The translations under genes were made by a program, and so were the position numbers. A stretch of 64,000 nucleotides of DNA from Paenarthrobacter nitroguajacolicus (GTDB lineage Bacteria > Actinomycetota > Actinomycetes > Actinomycetales > Micrococcaceae): positions 1 through 64,000 of the forward strand of contig NZ_JAQPPK010000020.1 in the NCBI RefSeq assembly GCF_029952445.1, read 5' to 3'. Below, piece by piece: positions 45,286-53,709 of this stretch; the stretch's first letter is position 1; every line of letters starts with the position of its first letter. Below the pieces are notes generated by a model. That model did no database searches, was not told the DNA's origin, and was given only the letters and a program-made list of their open reading frames with translations.

Positions 45286-46026
45286 TCAGACCCCGTTCCA
45301 CGGGATGAATGAACTCAGGTCACTGATCTGACGAATCGTTCCTCCGCCTGCAGCGGGCATGTCCAGTTTCCAGTCGCCGGCTTCCCATAGCAGCGATGTT
45401 GAAAGTGCACCGTATCCGCCGTCCTCGGTCTTGAACGCCAGCTCCACAACCGCCGCCGTTGGCGAGTACGAGTGAATGATGAAACCTGCGATCTGGACCT
45501 TCGGTGAGCTTCCTCCGCCGACGTCCTTCCCCTCGTTGATGGCCTTTACCGCTTTGTCCCGGGCTGGGCTGTCAGCGGCAAGTTCCAGATAGACCTGTTT
45601 TGCATAGCCGTTGAACGAAGCTGCCCAGATGTTTGCTGTCGCGTAGAGGGCCCCTGTAGGCGACTGCGCAAAGCACGACCTCAGGCCGTCCTTGCCTACC
45701 GTTCCGGGGCCGACCTTTGAGGGGTCTGTGGGAACGGCCATGGTTCCATCCAGCTCCCACTTGGACTTGGGTGCGGTACCAAGCGCTGTTTCCTGGCTGG
45801 CAGGAAGCCCACAGACGCTCTTGGCAGAGGCAGTAGAAGCACTGGGACTATCTGTGGCGGAGTTGCTGGATGCTGTTGGGGCGGGTTGGGCGTCTTCTTG
45901 TCCTTTGGGGAGCAGGAAGATCACGACGGCTGCTGCGACTAGCGCGACCACCAGCGCGGCAGCAATGATGAACCCGGGTTTGGTGAACGGATTGCTTTCG
46001 GTGGTGCTCTCTGTTGACTGGCTCAA
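45286..46026 (-). CDS. Membrane-anchored conjugation-associated protein
   Basis: The 246-residue protein has one membrane segment (FIIAAALVVALVAAAVVIFLL, about 19-39) followed by a Ser/Thr linker and an extracellular domain with two cysteines. The start is TTG at 46026 after GGGAGG. Position between pilin-like and VirB6-like genes suggests a VirB8-like or TcpC-like scaffold, but no family motif settles this. Confidence 0.75.
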   Translation of the reverse strand: MSQSTESTTESNPFTKPGFIIAAALVVALVAAAVVIFLLPKGQEDAQPAPTASSNSATDSPSASTASAKSVCGLPASQETALGTAPKSKWELDGTMAVPTDPSKVGPGTVGKDGLRSCFAQSPTGALYATANIWAASFNGYAKQVYLELAADSPARDKAVKAINEGKDVGGGSSPKVQIAGFIIHSYSPTAAVVELAFKTEDGGYGALSTSLLWEAGDWKLDMPAAGGGTIRQISDLSSFIPWNGV

Positions 46027-46053
46027 GATGAACCTCCCGTTGTTGGTGCTGGC

Positions 46054-46344
46054 TTAGACGAACGCACGGACGATGCCCGCAGCACCGGTGATGATGATGC
46101 AGCCGAGCAGGACCCAGCCGAGCTTGGCCAAGGACTGGCCGCCCTCGCCGCGCTGGAGCTGGATGACCATGGTGATGCCGACGATGATCACGCCCAGAAC
46201 ACCCAGGACGAGGCCGATACCGGAGGCCCAGTTCAGGACGGTGAGCAGTCCGCCGGCCTCTGCGGGGACGACGGGGGTGGGATCGGGAATGTTCGGTGCA
46301 GGCGCCGGAGTAACAACTGTTGCAAGTGCAGTGATTGAGTTCAT
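46054..46344 (-). CDS. Small two-TM protein, VirB2/TrbC pilin-like
   Basis: The 96-residue protein has a short Pro-rich N-terminus and two hydrophobic segments (about 35-60 and 74-95) joined by a small polar loop with QRGEGGQSL, the layout of VirB2/TrbC-type pilins. The ATG at 46344 follows GAAAGG. It is probably the structural subunit or a channel part of the transfer apparatus. Confidence 0.75.
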   Translation of the reverse strand: MNSITALATVVTPAPAPNIPDPTPVVPAEAGGLLTVLNWASGIGLVLGVLGVIIVGITMVIQLQRGEGGQSLAKLGWVLLGCIIITGAAGIVRAFV

Positions 46345-46355
46345 GGTGAGACCTT

Positions 46356-46964
46356 TCAGTGGTTGGTGCTTGGGTTGGTTTCGGTAACCAGGGTGGTTAC
46401 GTCGGTGATGAAGCGTTGATATTCGCGGGCCGTTGGTGTGGTGATGGAGTCTCCGTGCCGCCATGCCTCGACCCAGGGAAGGGTCCAGAGGCGGGGCGCT
46501 CCCCCGCCGACGATGGCCGTGAAGTCCCGGAGAGCTTTGGGTGTTTTTCCCGGTGCGTCCGCGAGGACAGCGAGACCGAGCAGCTCCACATCGGGAGCGG
46601 CTCCCGAGGCCCACTGGGTCAGAGCGCTTTGAGCGGTCGTCAGGCCGTGCATGTCAGCCCGGCAGACCAGCAGCACGCGAGGCTTGGACCCGTCCTGCAG
46701 GACGGGCCAGCAGTGCCCGGTGGGGCGTGCCCCGTCGAGCAGGTCAGCGGTGCGGCTCTCACCAGCACCGCCGTGGCTGCCGACAACCCACAACGCTGCG
46801 GCACCGGACATGGTGCGGCTTGCCAGGCGATCTGCGGTGTCAGGTTCGATCATGCCTTTGAGTGGTGTGCTGATCACGGCAGCCGGCGGGACGTGCACAT
46901 CCGATATTTCCACTTCGACTTTCTCAGCCGGGGTGGTGATCCAGGGGTTCAGTGACAGTTGCAT
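46356..46964 (-). CDS. DUF6668 family protein
   Basis: The 202-residue soluble protein resembles the DUF6668 family of conjugative actinobacterial elements: ALWVVGSHGGAGESRTADLL (about 57-76) looks like a degenerate P-loop, and it has RVLLVCRADMHGLTTAQ (about 92-108). AGGAGG precedes the ATG at 46964. It lies between the ParA-like and pilin-like genes, suggesting a role in assembly or regulation of the transfer machine. Confidence 0.75.
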   Translation of the reverse strand: MQLSLNPWITTPAEKVEVEISDVHVPPAAVISTPLKGMIEPDTADRLASRTMSGAAALWVVGSHGGAGESRTADLLDGARPTGHCWPVLQDGSKPRVLLVCRADMHGLTTAQSALTQWASGAAPDVELLGLAVLADAPGKTPKALRDFTAIVGGGAPRLWTLPWVEAWRHGDSITTPTAREYQRFITDVTTLVTETNPSTNH

Positions 46965-46998
46965 GTTTCCTCCTCTCTTTGAGTCGATGTGGAATGGG

Positions 46999-48522
46999 TT
47001 AGAAGCCTTTGGCGACGGCGGCCGCGGCGGCCAGCCACGCCCGCTGGGTTGCGGGTTGGAGAGCTTCGTAGCGGATGGGGCCGTTGACCAGGGCGGGATC
47101 GTAGGGGATCCGGACGACGGCGCGGACGAAAGGTTCAAACCCGTCAGCGATCCGCTGGGCTTCGGCCTTTGCCCGTTTGAGTGCGTCACCGGTCATGCTG
47201 CGCTTGGCGTCGGTGGATTCGGAGACGATCACGACGGCGTTCCGTGCCAGTTCAGCGTCGTGGCCACCACGGGATTCGAGGGTTTGCAGCGTCAGCCTCG
47301 CGGCTTCGGCCCGGTCCTCGATGGCGGTGACGGGAACGACGAGCTGGTTGGTGTGGTCGATCATGCGACGCCAGTTCGCGGCGCGGGCGGTGTTGCCGGA
47401 GTCCATGACCACCAACCGGTAGTAGCGGGTCAGTACCTGGTGGGCGATGTCGACTTCCTCAGCGGTGACCTCGTGGTCGCCTTCTTCGTTCTCATCCGAG
47501 CGCAGCACGTCGAACTTGTCAGCCGTTTGGTGGTGCACGAACTTAGCGATCTCAGCAGCATTCGTGGACGGAGAGAGCAGTTCCGTGGAGGAATCGATCA
47601 GGTCCAGGACGCTGCGGTTATGCGCACCCTTTTCCGTGCGCCAGCCCAGCGTGCCTTGGGATTCGTTGTTGTCCCACGCGACGGTGGCCGCGCCGCTGTA
47701 GCGGGCGAGAATTGCCGAGAGCATCACGACGGTGGGGGTCTTGTTGGCCCCGCCCTTGCGGTTGACCACGGCGATGGTCCGGGGGCCGGGCCAGTGCTGG
47801 GACACGGTGCGGATATCTTCGCGTTCGGACAGCTCCTCCTGTGAGGGGTCCATGCGGAATCCGAGCCGGGTGAGCGCTCCCCGCCAGCCCTGTGTGGCGG
47901 GTTCCAGTACCGGTGCGCTGACCAGGAAGGAGGTTTCCTTCAGGCTGCGCCGAGTCGCCGGTACTTCCGTCGCGGTCGCGGCTGCCTGCGGTGCTTCTGC
48001 GTCGGGGATCCGCTGCCCGGTCGGGATGGTGGCCTCGGGCGCGGTCGAAAGGTCCGTGTGTGCTTCGGCCACCACGTGGGTGGGCGGCCACGGCTGGGCC
48101 TCCACTGCCGGTGCTGTTTCTTCGACGGGGGCAGGCTGTACGGGTGCGGCTACCGGTTCAGGAGCGGCCACGGGGACGGTCTCGATGATGGCCGGTGCTG
48201 CGGTCTCGGGCGTGGTTTCCGGTGCCTGCGCACGGCGGCGGGCGGGGCGGGGTTCGTAGGAGACGGATTCGATCTTGTTGTCCGGGTGGACGATCAGTTC
48301 GCCGTGTCCTTCGGGATCCTCGATCAGGACCCGCACCGGGCGCTGCAGAGTCTGCGCTTCGCCTACGACGAGGGCGAGTGCGTTGTTGCGGAGGTCCTGC
48401 AGGGAGTCCCCGTCGGGGACGACGCGGGAGTTACCGGCAACGACGACCTCAGCGGTGCCGTTGTCGCGGACGATGGCCTTGATGTTGGGAAAGGCCAAGA
48501 CCTCGGTTGGTGTAGTACCCAT
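46999..48522 (-). CDS. ParA/MinD-like ATPase of the transfer module
   Basis: The 507-residue protein has an N-terminal domain (1-95), a long Pro/Ala/Glu linker (about 95-195) and a C-terminal ParA-like ATPase with the variant Walker A VNRKGGANKTPTV (253-265), where KGGxxKT is kept, and VVMDSGNTARAANW (about 390). It is distinct from the small partition ParA at 57474. Such ATPases accompany SCO6880-type conjugation genes and may position the machine. The ATG follows AAAGGAAGAAAA. Confidence 0.85.
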   Translation of the reverse strand: MGTTPTEVLAFPNIKAIVRDNGTAEVVVAGNSRVVPDGDSLQDLRNNALALVVGEAQTLQRPVRVLIEDPEGHGELIVHPDNKIESVSYEPRPARRRAQAPETTPETAAPAIIETVPVAAPEPVAAPVQPAPVEETAPAVEAQPWPPTHVVAEAHTDLSTAPEATIPTGQRIPDAEAPQAAATATEVPATRRSLKETSFLVSAPVLEPATQGWRGALTRLGFRMDPSQEELSEREDIRTVSQHWPGPRTIAVVNRKGGANKTPTVVMLSAILARYSGAATVAWDNNESQGTLGWRTEKGAHNRSVLDLIDSSTELLSPSTNAAEIAKFVHHQTADKFDVLRSDENEEGDHEVTAEEVDIAHQVLTRYYRLVVMDSGNTARAANWRRMIDHTNQLVVPVTAIEDRAEAARLTLQTLESRGGHDAELARNAVVIVSESTDAKRSMTGDALKRAKAEAQRIADGFEPFVRAVVRIPYDPALVNGPIRYEALQPATQRAWLAAAAAVAKGF

Positions 48523-48565
48523 GAATTTTCTTCCTTTACGTGTGTGAGATGGAGGGGCGTGGCGC

Positions 48566-49078
48566 TTAGGACGTTGGTGGTGTGAGCCGGTTGACCTTCC
48601 ACGGCGCGTCCTTGCCTGTGCGGAGCAGCTGCAGCGTGTAGGTCCCGGCGTTGGTCGGGACAGTGGCAATGACGCCGTAGCCGTTGGTTTCATCGACGGT
48701 CAGCGTGGCCGGGCCGGTGACGCGGTTGGCTGGGATGTTGGCCGGGTCCACCGCTGAGTAATCAGCGGTGGCCTGCGGGGTGAGCCAGCGTGCAAGGTCG
48801 TTGGCCCACTGCTGGTCACCCAGGGTCGGGCGGGCGAAGTCGGCCATGGCCTTCTGCGCGACGTCCAGGGCCTGATCCTTGCTGGCTTGATCCCAGGAGA
48901 TGCCGATGGTGGGAGGGACGGTCCCGCCCGGTGCCTGCGGACCGCTGCTGGCACTGAGTGAGACCGGAGCCGAGGGCGTGGCCGTCGTTTCTGCCGGTGC
49001 TGGCGTGGTGTTCGAGGCCGGGGCACAACCAGCACACAACAGTGCCACCGCAATAAGAACAAGAGAGGGTTTTTTCAC
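48566..49078 (-). CDS. Lipoprotein of the transfer module
   Basis: The 170-residue protein has a lipoprotein signal (VALLCAGCA, Cys near 18), then a Thr/Ser/Pro linker and a domain with LDVAQKAMADFARP and QWANDLARWLTPQATADYSAVD. It starts with GTG overlapping the wall hydrolase stop as GTGA. It is probably an outer-surface accessory of the channel, with a TcpC-like or NTF2-like domain. Confidence 0.75.
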   Translation of the reverse strand: MKKPSLVLIAVALLCAGCAPASNTTPAPAETTATPSAPVSLSASSGPQAPGGTVPPTIGISWDQASKDQALDVAQKAMADFARPTLGDQQWANDLARWLTPQATADYSAVDPANIPANRVTGPATLTVDETNGYGVIATVPTNAGTYTLQLLRTGKDAPWKVNRLTPPTS

Positions 49079-50154
49079 TTCTTTGCCTCCAAGCCGGGCA
49101 GGTACAGGAACGCGGACGGAACACTGCTGCTGACAGTGCGGGTGTAGTAGTTGTGGTCATCCGGGGGCGGGTTGCCGTTGTAGCCCTCTTCGACGTAGGT
49201 CCCGTCGTCCTTGACTTCCTTGACGACGGCCACGTGGCCGAAGGTCGGGTCCGCTCCCCCGGTGCCCGGTGCGTACCAGACCACGGCGCCGACCCGGGGT
49301 GTCTTGCCGGTGGGCCAACCCTTGGCGTCCCAGCCGGCCTTCCACGTCACCGCAGAACCAAGCCGCTGACCGTCCGGACGGAAGGTCCCGTTGAGGAACT
49401 TGAACGGTGCGCTCGTGGATCCCATCTGCTGGTTGACCCGCCACAAGGCAAAATCCACGCACTCGCGGTAGTAGAGGTTCAGCGGTGAGGTGCTGGCCTC
49501 GTTAGCTCCTACCTGCAACCAGGTCGGAGAGTCCTTCCACGGGTAGTCATCCCCCGCGCCGGACTTGCCCGGGATCCCGCAGCTACCAGCGTCAACACCG
49601 ACTTTGCCGTCCGAGAGTGCCTGGACGATCTTGACCGCTTCGGGCCAGTACTTCTGATAGTGGTACGGGTCCGCGTTGCGCTGGACCTTGTTCCCGGCAA
49701 TGGTCGGTTCCAGCAGCTCCCAACCCGGGACGGCCTGGAGTGCCTTGACGAAGTTCGTGGCACTGATGGTCGGGTCCATGCGGTCCGTGTAGGAGCCCCA
49801 CGCGCCGTTGTCGCGCTGCTGGAACAACCCGCGGGAGTCCGGGCCGGGGCCGTCGCCGTAGTCCAGCACACGCAAACCGGACTCCCCCAGGGCCACCATG
49901 ATGCTGATGGTCTGGCCCTTCACTGAGAGGTTCAGAGCCTTCCCGGCCCCCATGACAGCAGCGGCGTTCTTCAACTGCTCCGCCGTGTACCCATCAACTT
50001 TCGCGTTGCCATCAACGACAACAGACACCGGACCGCAATCAGCCGCAGCAGGTTTCGCGGGCACCAGCAGGAGGATGACCGAGAAGACCAGCCCAAAGAA
50101 TATGCCGGGAATGACAACGAGGGCCATCAAACCCAACGACTTACGCTGCATCAC
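49075..50154 (-). CDS. Cell-wall hydrolase with lysozyme-like and CHAP domains
   Basis: The 359-residue exported protein has an N-terminal membrane/signal segment (about 9-35), a lysozyme-like part (VALGESGLRVL and SRGLFQQRDNGAWG, about 87-125) and a C-terminal CHAP peptidase with RECVDFALWRVNQQ (catalytic Cys near 231) and FGHVAVVKEV (His near 311). VirB1-type enzymes cut peptidoglycan to let the transfer channel through. GTG at 50154 or ATG at 50151 is the start. It is the first gene of the leftward module. Confidence 0.9.
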   Translation of the reverse strand: MMQRKSLGLMALVVIPGIFFGLVFSVILLLVPAKPAAADCGPVSVVVDGNAKVDGYTAEQLKNAAAVMGAGKALNLSVKGQTISIMVALGESGLRVLDYGDGPGPDSRGLFQQRDNGAWGSYTDRMDPTISATNFVKALQAVPGWELLEPTIAGNKVQRNADPYHYQKYWPEAVKIVQALSDGKVGVDAGSCGIPGKSGAGDDYPWKDSPTWLQVGANEASTSPLNLYYRECVDFALWRVNQQMGSTSAPFKFLNGTFRPDGQRLGSAVTWKAGWDAKGWPTGKTPRVGAVVWYAPGTGGADPTFGHVAVVKEVKDDGTYVEEGYNGNPPPDDHNYYTRTVSSSVPSAFLYLPGLEAKK

Positions 50155-50512
50155 GAGCGGCCCCGTCTACGACTACAAAGGAACCAGAAGTCCCGCATCC
50201 AAGCGAGTCGATGACCTCCCCGCTGATAACCTTCCGGGCTGTCACTGGCGGGCCCCTGAGCGGGCACACGGCAAGGCATCCAGCGGCGGTTTGCCGAACG
50301 GCAGCATGTTCTTCAAAACCTGTCCCTCCCCCAACGGGCATTGCTTCCACATCTACGGCCACTCACCGACAGGATTGTTAGTCCAGTCGATTGTCAGCAC
50401 GAATTGTCCAGTTAATCCCGCGGAATCGCTTGTCATACGTTCTCAATGAGGCGTGAACCCTTCACCGGCAAGTCTAACATTAAATGTTAGTGTATTATCC
50501 GGTTGTGATTAG
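50155..50512. other. Divergent regulatory region before the transfer module
   Basis: This region separates the wall hydrolase from the winged-helix gene. The palindrome at 50474 is listed separately. A leftward 73-codon frame with GTG start at 50362 ends in the hydrolase start, but no domain supports it. Confidence 0.4.
50474..50498 (+). promoter_or_regulatory. Palindromic operator and -10 before the winged-helix regulator
   Basis: CTAACATTAAATGTTAG (50474-50490) is a perfect palindrome around one central base, directly followed by TATTAT (50493-50498), a good -10, 15 bases before the ATG at 50513. This arrangement fits self-repression by the regulator, with possible control of the leftward transfer genes. 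Confidence 0.65.
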
Positions 50513-50854
50513 ATGCGGCAAAATAAGCAAGTGCCCCGATACGCAAAGCCCCTCACTGCCGTTCAACCTCAGGCCGAAGCGGCGATGAGCGCGTTCGGGA
50601 TGAACCAGGTGCGTGCGGCTATCGTTCGGCACCTGGCACTCCACCCCGAGGGGGTCACCTCCGGGCAGATAACGCGCGAGCTTTCCGCGACATACCAGAC
50701 CATCTTCAGGCACCTTCAGGACCTGGAAGAGCAGGGAATTGTCGCATCGGATGCCGGCGAGCAGCGGCATGGCCAGCGCGTCATCTACACCTTGAACAAG
50801 GCCGCCCGAGATAAAGCGCTGGCGGACTACGCCAAGTATCTGGACGGCAGGTAG
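50513..50854 (+). CDS. Small winged-helix transcriptional regulator (ArsR-like)
   Basis: The 113-residue protein is a compact winged helix: VRAAIVRHLALHPEGVTSGQITRELSATYQTIFRHLQDLEEQGIV (about 32-76), then the wing RHGQRVIYTLN. It has no metal-binding cysteines. With almost no leader, the mRNA may be leaderless. It is divergent from the conjugation operon, which it may control through the palindrome upstream. Confidence 0.8.
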   Translation: MRQNKQVPRYAKPLTAVQPQAEAAMSAFGMNQVRAAIVRHLALHPEGVTSGQITRELSATYQTIFRHLQDLEEQGIVASDAGEQRHGQRVIYTLNKAARDKALADYAKYLDGR

Positions 50855-50909
50855 ACGACCGTCGCCGCCCGCGACTATATTGCCGCACGTCCGCACCCCA
50901 GGGCTTTAC

Positions 50910-51167
50910 ATGGTCGGCGCTGAAGAGGCGACCCGGTGGGTGTTCATCCCCGGACGCGCCCTTGATTTTGGTGAAGATCGGCCCGGGGATATATGCCGTG
51001 CAATCGCACACTCACTGCCATTAGGGCATCCACCCGCGTTCCATCGCCTGAACTTGAGCTGCGAGGGTACGACAATTTGCTGGAAAGTAAACACGCGGCC
51101 AGCCTACCTTGATCATGCTCAAGACATAAAACGCATGCTCAAACTAATTTGTGGCGAGGACGTTTAG
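50910..51167 (+). CDS. Small hypothetical protein
   Basis: The 85-codon frame begins MVGAEEATRWVFIPGRALDFG and ends four bases into the convergent XRE-like gene. A TTG at 50880 could extend it. It has no recognised domain; a GDICRAIAHSL helix follows. It follows the winged-helix gene closely, and the ribosome site is weak, so support is limited. Confidence 0.35.
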   Translation: MVGAEEATRWVFIPGRALDFGEDRPGDICRAIAHSLPLGHPPAFHRLNLSCEGTTICWKVNTRPAYLDHAQDIKRMLKLICGEDV

Positions 51168-51586
51168 TCGTCTTCGTCCAGGATTCGAGCTATCGCTTGG
51201 AACTTCTCAGGTGAGACACCCTTTAGGCTGCGAGCAGCAAACTTCTTCACTCTCTTCTCACGGAGAGTCTTCAACGACTTGAGCTGCTTCTCAATACGTT
51301 CCGGGATCTCTGTATCAAAGTCGTTGAGGTACGCGGGGTTCACGCCGAAGAAGTTGGCCAAAGCCGTGAGTAGTCGTTCGTCAGTCACCGTCGCTCCGGT
51401 GCCGTCCCGCATATAGAGCCACCTCGAACGAGAGAGAGTCACTCCTTGCTGTTCCAGGCCACGCCGGATGTCTTCAAACTCGTAGGGCTCTCCCCCACTG
51501 GCTACCATCACATCGAGCAAGAGATTCAGACGCTCCGATAATGTCTGACGCCACGCATCCCGCGCTTCGTTGAGGTTGGGCGACAT
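51164..51586 (-). CDS. XRE-like protein, last gene of the metalloprotease operon
   Basis: The 140-residue protein has a divergent helix-turn-helix (FEDIRRGLEQQGVTLSRSRWLYMRDG, about 37-62; LLTALANFFGVNPAYLND, about 72-89) and a basic C-terminus (REKRVKKFAARSLKG). Similar XRE proteins accompany ImmA/IrrE and MAB_1171c-type genes in actinobacteria. GGAG precedes the ATG, 2 bases after the membrane protein stop. Confidence 0.8.
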   Translation of the reverse strand: MSPNLNEARDAWRQTLSERLNLLLDVMVASGGEPYEFEDIRRGLEQQGVTLSRSRWLYMRDGTGATVTDERLLTALANFFGVNPAYLNDFDTEIPERIEKQLKSLKTLREKRVKKFAARSLKGVSPEKFQAIARILDEDD

Positions 51587-51588
51587 CG

Positions 51589-52179
51589 CTACGCTCCGAG
51601 CAACGACAGGCTAAGCAGGTACGCGAGCCATGCCACGACGCCAATGGCGCTTCCCCATAGGGACTGAGCAATGCTTTGACGCTTCGAAGCCGCTCTTGAC
51701 CAGATGAGGATAGGAAGAGCAACCAAAGCCGCGAACCACAGTGGAGATAGTGACGTCCCGAGGCCCAGCACGATGCCGGTGAAGATTGCAGTATGCACAG
51801 AAATGTTCCACCGCCACCGGCCCAGCGCAATGAGAGTTGCCCCTACGACAAAGGCGATGCCATTGGCAATAAGCAGGGCGGGCGCCCCGAGTAGGGCTGA
51901 AACAACTAGACCGACAGCCAGAACACCCGCGCAGGCCGCGAAGCTCAAGGTCTTCCGGCGGTCTTCCGGCCACCCCAGGCTCTTTCCAAGTGCGGGGAAG
52001 ACAAACACCCCGAGAACGATTACCACTCCGAGGGCAGCCAAGGTGGCCGTCAACGCAGGGACGGACGCTGGCGCTGAGATGGCCGTCGCGACTGCGGCGA
52101 CCAAAAGCATGACGCCAGGGTGGAGAACTCGACCGACAGCCTCTGCGGTGCGCTCTGAAGGGGTTTGCTGGTCAAGCAT
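51589..52179 (-). CDS. Six-TM membrane protein of unknown function
   Basis: The 196-residue protein has about six to seven hydrophobic segments with short loops and a polar N-terminus (MLDQQTPSERTAEAVGR). The layout resembles phosphatase PAP2-type or decaprenyl-type membrane proteins, but the PAP2 motifs (KxxxxxxRP, PSGH) are absent. The ATG at 52179 overlaps the upstream gene by eight bases (ATGCTTGA), implying coupling. Confidence 0.75.
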   Translation of the reverse strand: MLDQQTPSERTAEAVGRVLHPGVMLLVAAVATAISAPASVPALTATLAALGVVIVLGVFVFPALGKSLGWPEDRRKTLSFAACAGVLAVGLVVSALLGAPALLIANGIAFVVGATLIALGRWRWNISVHTAIFTGIVLGLGTSLSPLWFAALVALPILIWSRAASKRQSIAQSLWGSAIGVVAWLAYLLSLSLLGA

Positions 52180-53149
52180 GTGCATTAACTTCCATCGTTC
52201 GAATCTTGGCCAGTTCGGCTTGAGAGAGTCTACCTTCCATGGTTGCATCCGATTCAAAACAATCTCTCATCTCAACGATCCTCCGATGTATCCGCATGGC
52301 AGGGTCACGGCTCATCATTTCCATCAGCCGGCCACGGTAGGGCCAGATGACATATTGATCAATTTCGGGCTGCAACTTGCCCCACAGGGGACAGAGACCC
52401 CATAGCACCCGCCGGGCGGTAAAACCCCTCCTGGCTGAGTCGATCCATCGAGGAAACGTGGGGATCCCAATTGCCAAGGCGAAGACAAAAGCGGAACTGG
52501 CTGTGAAGATCCTTTCCAGCGTTCCTAGGAACTCCGGAGGGGATCCAACCAAGTCGGTCAAGGTCATTGTGGCGTGGATCAGCGCGACGGTCAGAGCAAA
52601 GCCCGAGCCGATAGCTACGAATGTCAGCGACCGGCGCCGTCGCAGAGACTTTAGACGCCGGCTGTAGCGGACACTTAGACGCATTGCTGAAAAGGCCACG
52701 GTGGCAAGGTGCGCAAGCATCAGAAGGCTATAGACGGCGACCAACGGATTGCTCTCGTACTGGCGCATACCCGAACTGCTAATCGACGGAGCCGCCTGAA
52801 TAAACAGGACTACCTGGCCCCCAAAGCTGGTCGCTGCTATGACCCAGGCGAAAATGACCTGACGCCCTAGTTGCGAAGGGGCCATTGCCCTCCATATGCC
52901 TATGTGCATTGACATCAGAGTCGCTGTCAGGAACGCCCGCTGCACCAGAGCGAGATAGTTAGTACCTCCTATCGCTGCATCCACCGCATAATAGATCGGC
53001 TCGACAAGGAAGATTGCCGTCAGAGAGCCAAAAAAGCTGCCGTAGATCCACGAACCGTGTATCCGGCGACCCCTGGAAAGGTACATCGCCACGGACGACA
53101 TCAGAAGCACAACGGCGGAAATGGCCAGCACAACATCAGCGAGGGTCAA
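52172..53149 (-). CDS. MAB_1171c-family membrane protein
   Basis: The 325-residue protein has about seven hydrophobic segments, then a cytoplasmic tail. It shows the marks of the MAB_1171c family: LWGLCPLWGKLQPEID (about 249-264) and RIHRRIVEMRDCFESD (about 288-303). The family is linked with XRE regulators and ImmA/IrrE proteases in mycobacteria and streptomycetes and has been called a putative transporter, without proof. The start is TTG at 53149 overlapping the protease stop as TTGA. Confidence 0.82.
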   Translation of the reverse strand: MTLADVVLAISAVVLLMSSVAMYLSRGRRIHGSWIYGSFFGSLTAIFLVEPIYYAVDAAIGGTNYLALVQRAFLTATLMSMHIGIWRAMAPSQLGRQVIFAWVIAATSFGGQVVLFIQAAPSISSSGMRQYESNPLVAVYSLLMLAHLATVAFSAMRLSVRYSRRLKSLRRRRSLTFVAIGSGFALTVALIHATMTLTDLVGSPPEFLGTLERIFTASSAFVFALAIGIPTFPRWIDSARRGFTARRVLWGLCPLWGKLQPEIDQYVIWPYRGRLMEMMSRDPAMRIHRRIVEMRDCFESDATMEGRLSQAELAKIRTMEVNAHA

Positions 53150-53709
53150 CCTATTACATCCCCGAAACCCAGAATCTCGTCTTCTCTCTTGCCCGAGCGG
53201 ATCTGCGCGTAGAGGTGGTCCGCTAGCAGCTCAGCCTCTGCTTCGATCCCGGTACGCAGTTTGGTGTGTCTCCAGCCGTGAAGAACCTTCCGCGGGTCTA
53301 GGTCCGGGAACACAACTGCTAGTTCCTCCCCCGACATGGGCTCCGGATCGTGTTGGAGCAGAACGTGTGAGATTTCATGCAGGATATTCATCTCACCGGC
53401 GAATTCTGACCGGTCGCCCACATGGAGCAAGCGGTTCACGTCCTCGCCCTCATGCCAGAAACCTGACATGTCCACATCAAGCAGGTCATCCCTTCGGGAG
53501 AGTTGAATGGGTCTCTCCGTGGCCAGCTCAACAAATCGTATGAGCTTGTCCAGACTTAGAGGCGAAGGCAGTTCCACCGCGCGCGTGAAAGCGGAGACTC
53601 GTCGGGTAGCCCGCCGTCTATCCATGGCCAATGCGGCAAATCTCCCGAAGTGGCCCAAATGCCGTTCTGCAAACCGGACAGATGATGCAATAGGATGCAG
53701 GTTGAGCAT
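53146..53709 (-). CDS. ImmA/IrrE-type metalloprotease
   Basis: The 187-residue protein has the zinc motif HEISH (about 109-113) in LHEISHVLLQHDPEP, with a downstream Glu-rich helix (EAEAELLADHLYAQI) supplying a third ligand. ImmA/IrrE proteases cleave XRE-type repressors, as in ICEBs1. It is the first gene of a four-gene leftward operon whose last gene is XRE-like, so cleavage of that protein is a reasonable inference. Confidence 0.85.
   Translation of the reverse strand: MLNLHPIASSVRFAERHLGHFGRFAALAMDRRRATRRVSAFTRAVELPSPLSLDKLIRFVELATERPIQLSRRDDLLDVDMSGFWHEGEDVNRLLHVGDRSEFAGEMNILHEISHVLLQHDPEPMSGEELAVVFPDLDPRKVLHGWRHTKLRTGIEAEAELLADHLYAQIRSGKREDEILGFGDVIG

Noticed and set aside
46651..47844. 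397-codon rightward open frame
   Set aside because: It is antisense to the DUF6668 and ParA-like genes, which have clear motifs.
50141..50362. 73-codon leftward frame ending at the wall hydrolase start
   Set aside because: The overlap with the next start is suggestive, but there is no ribosome site or family signal.
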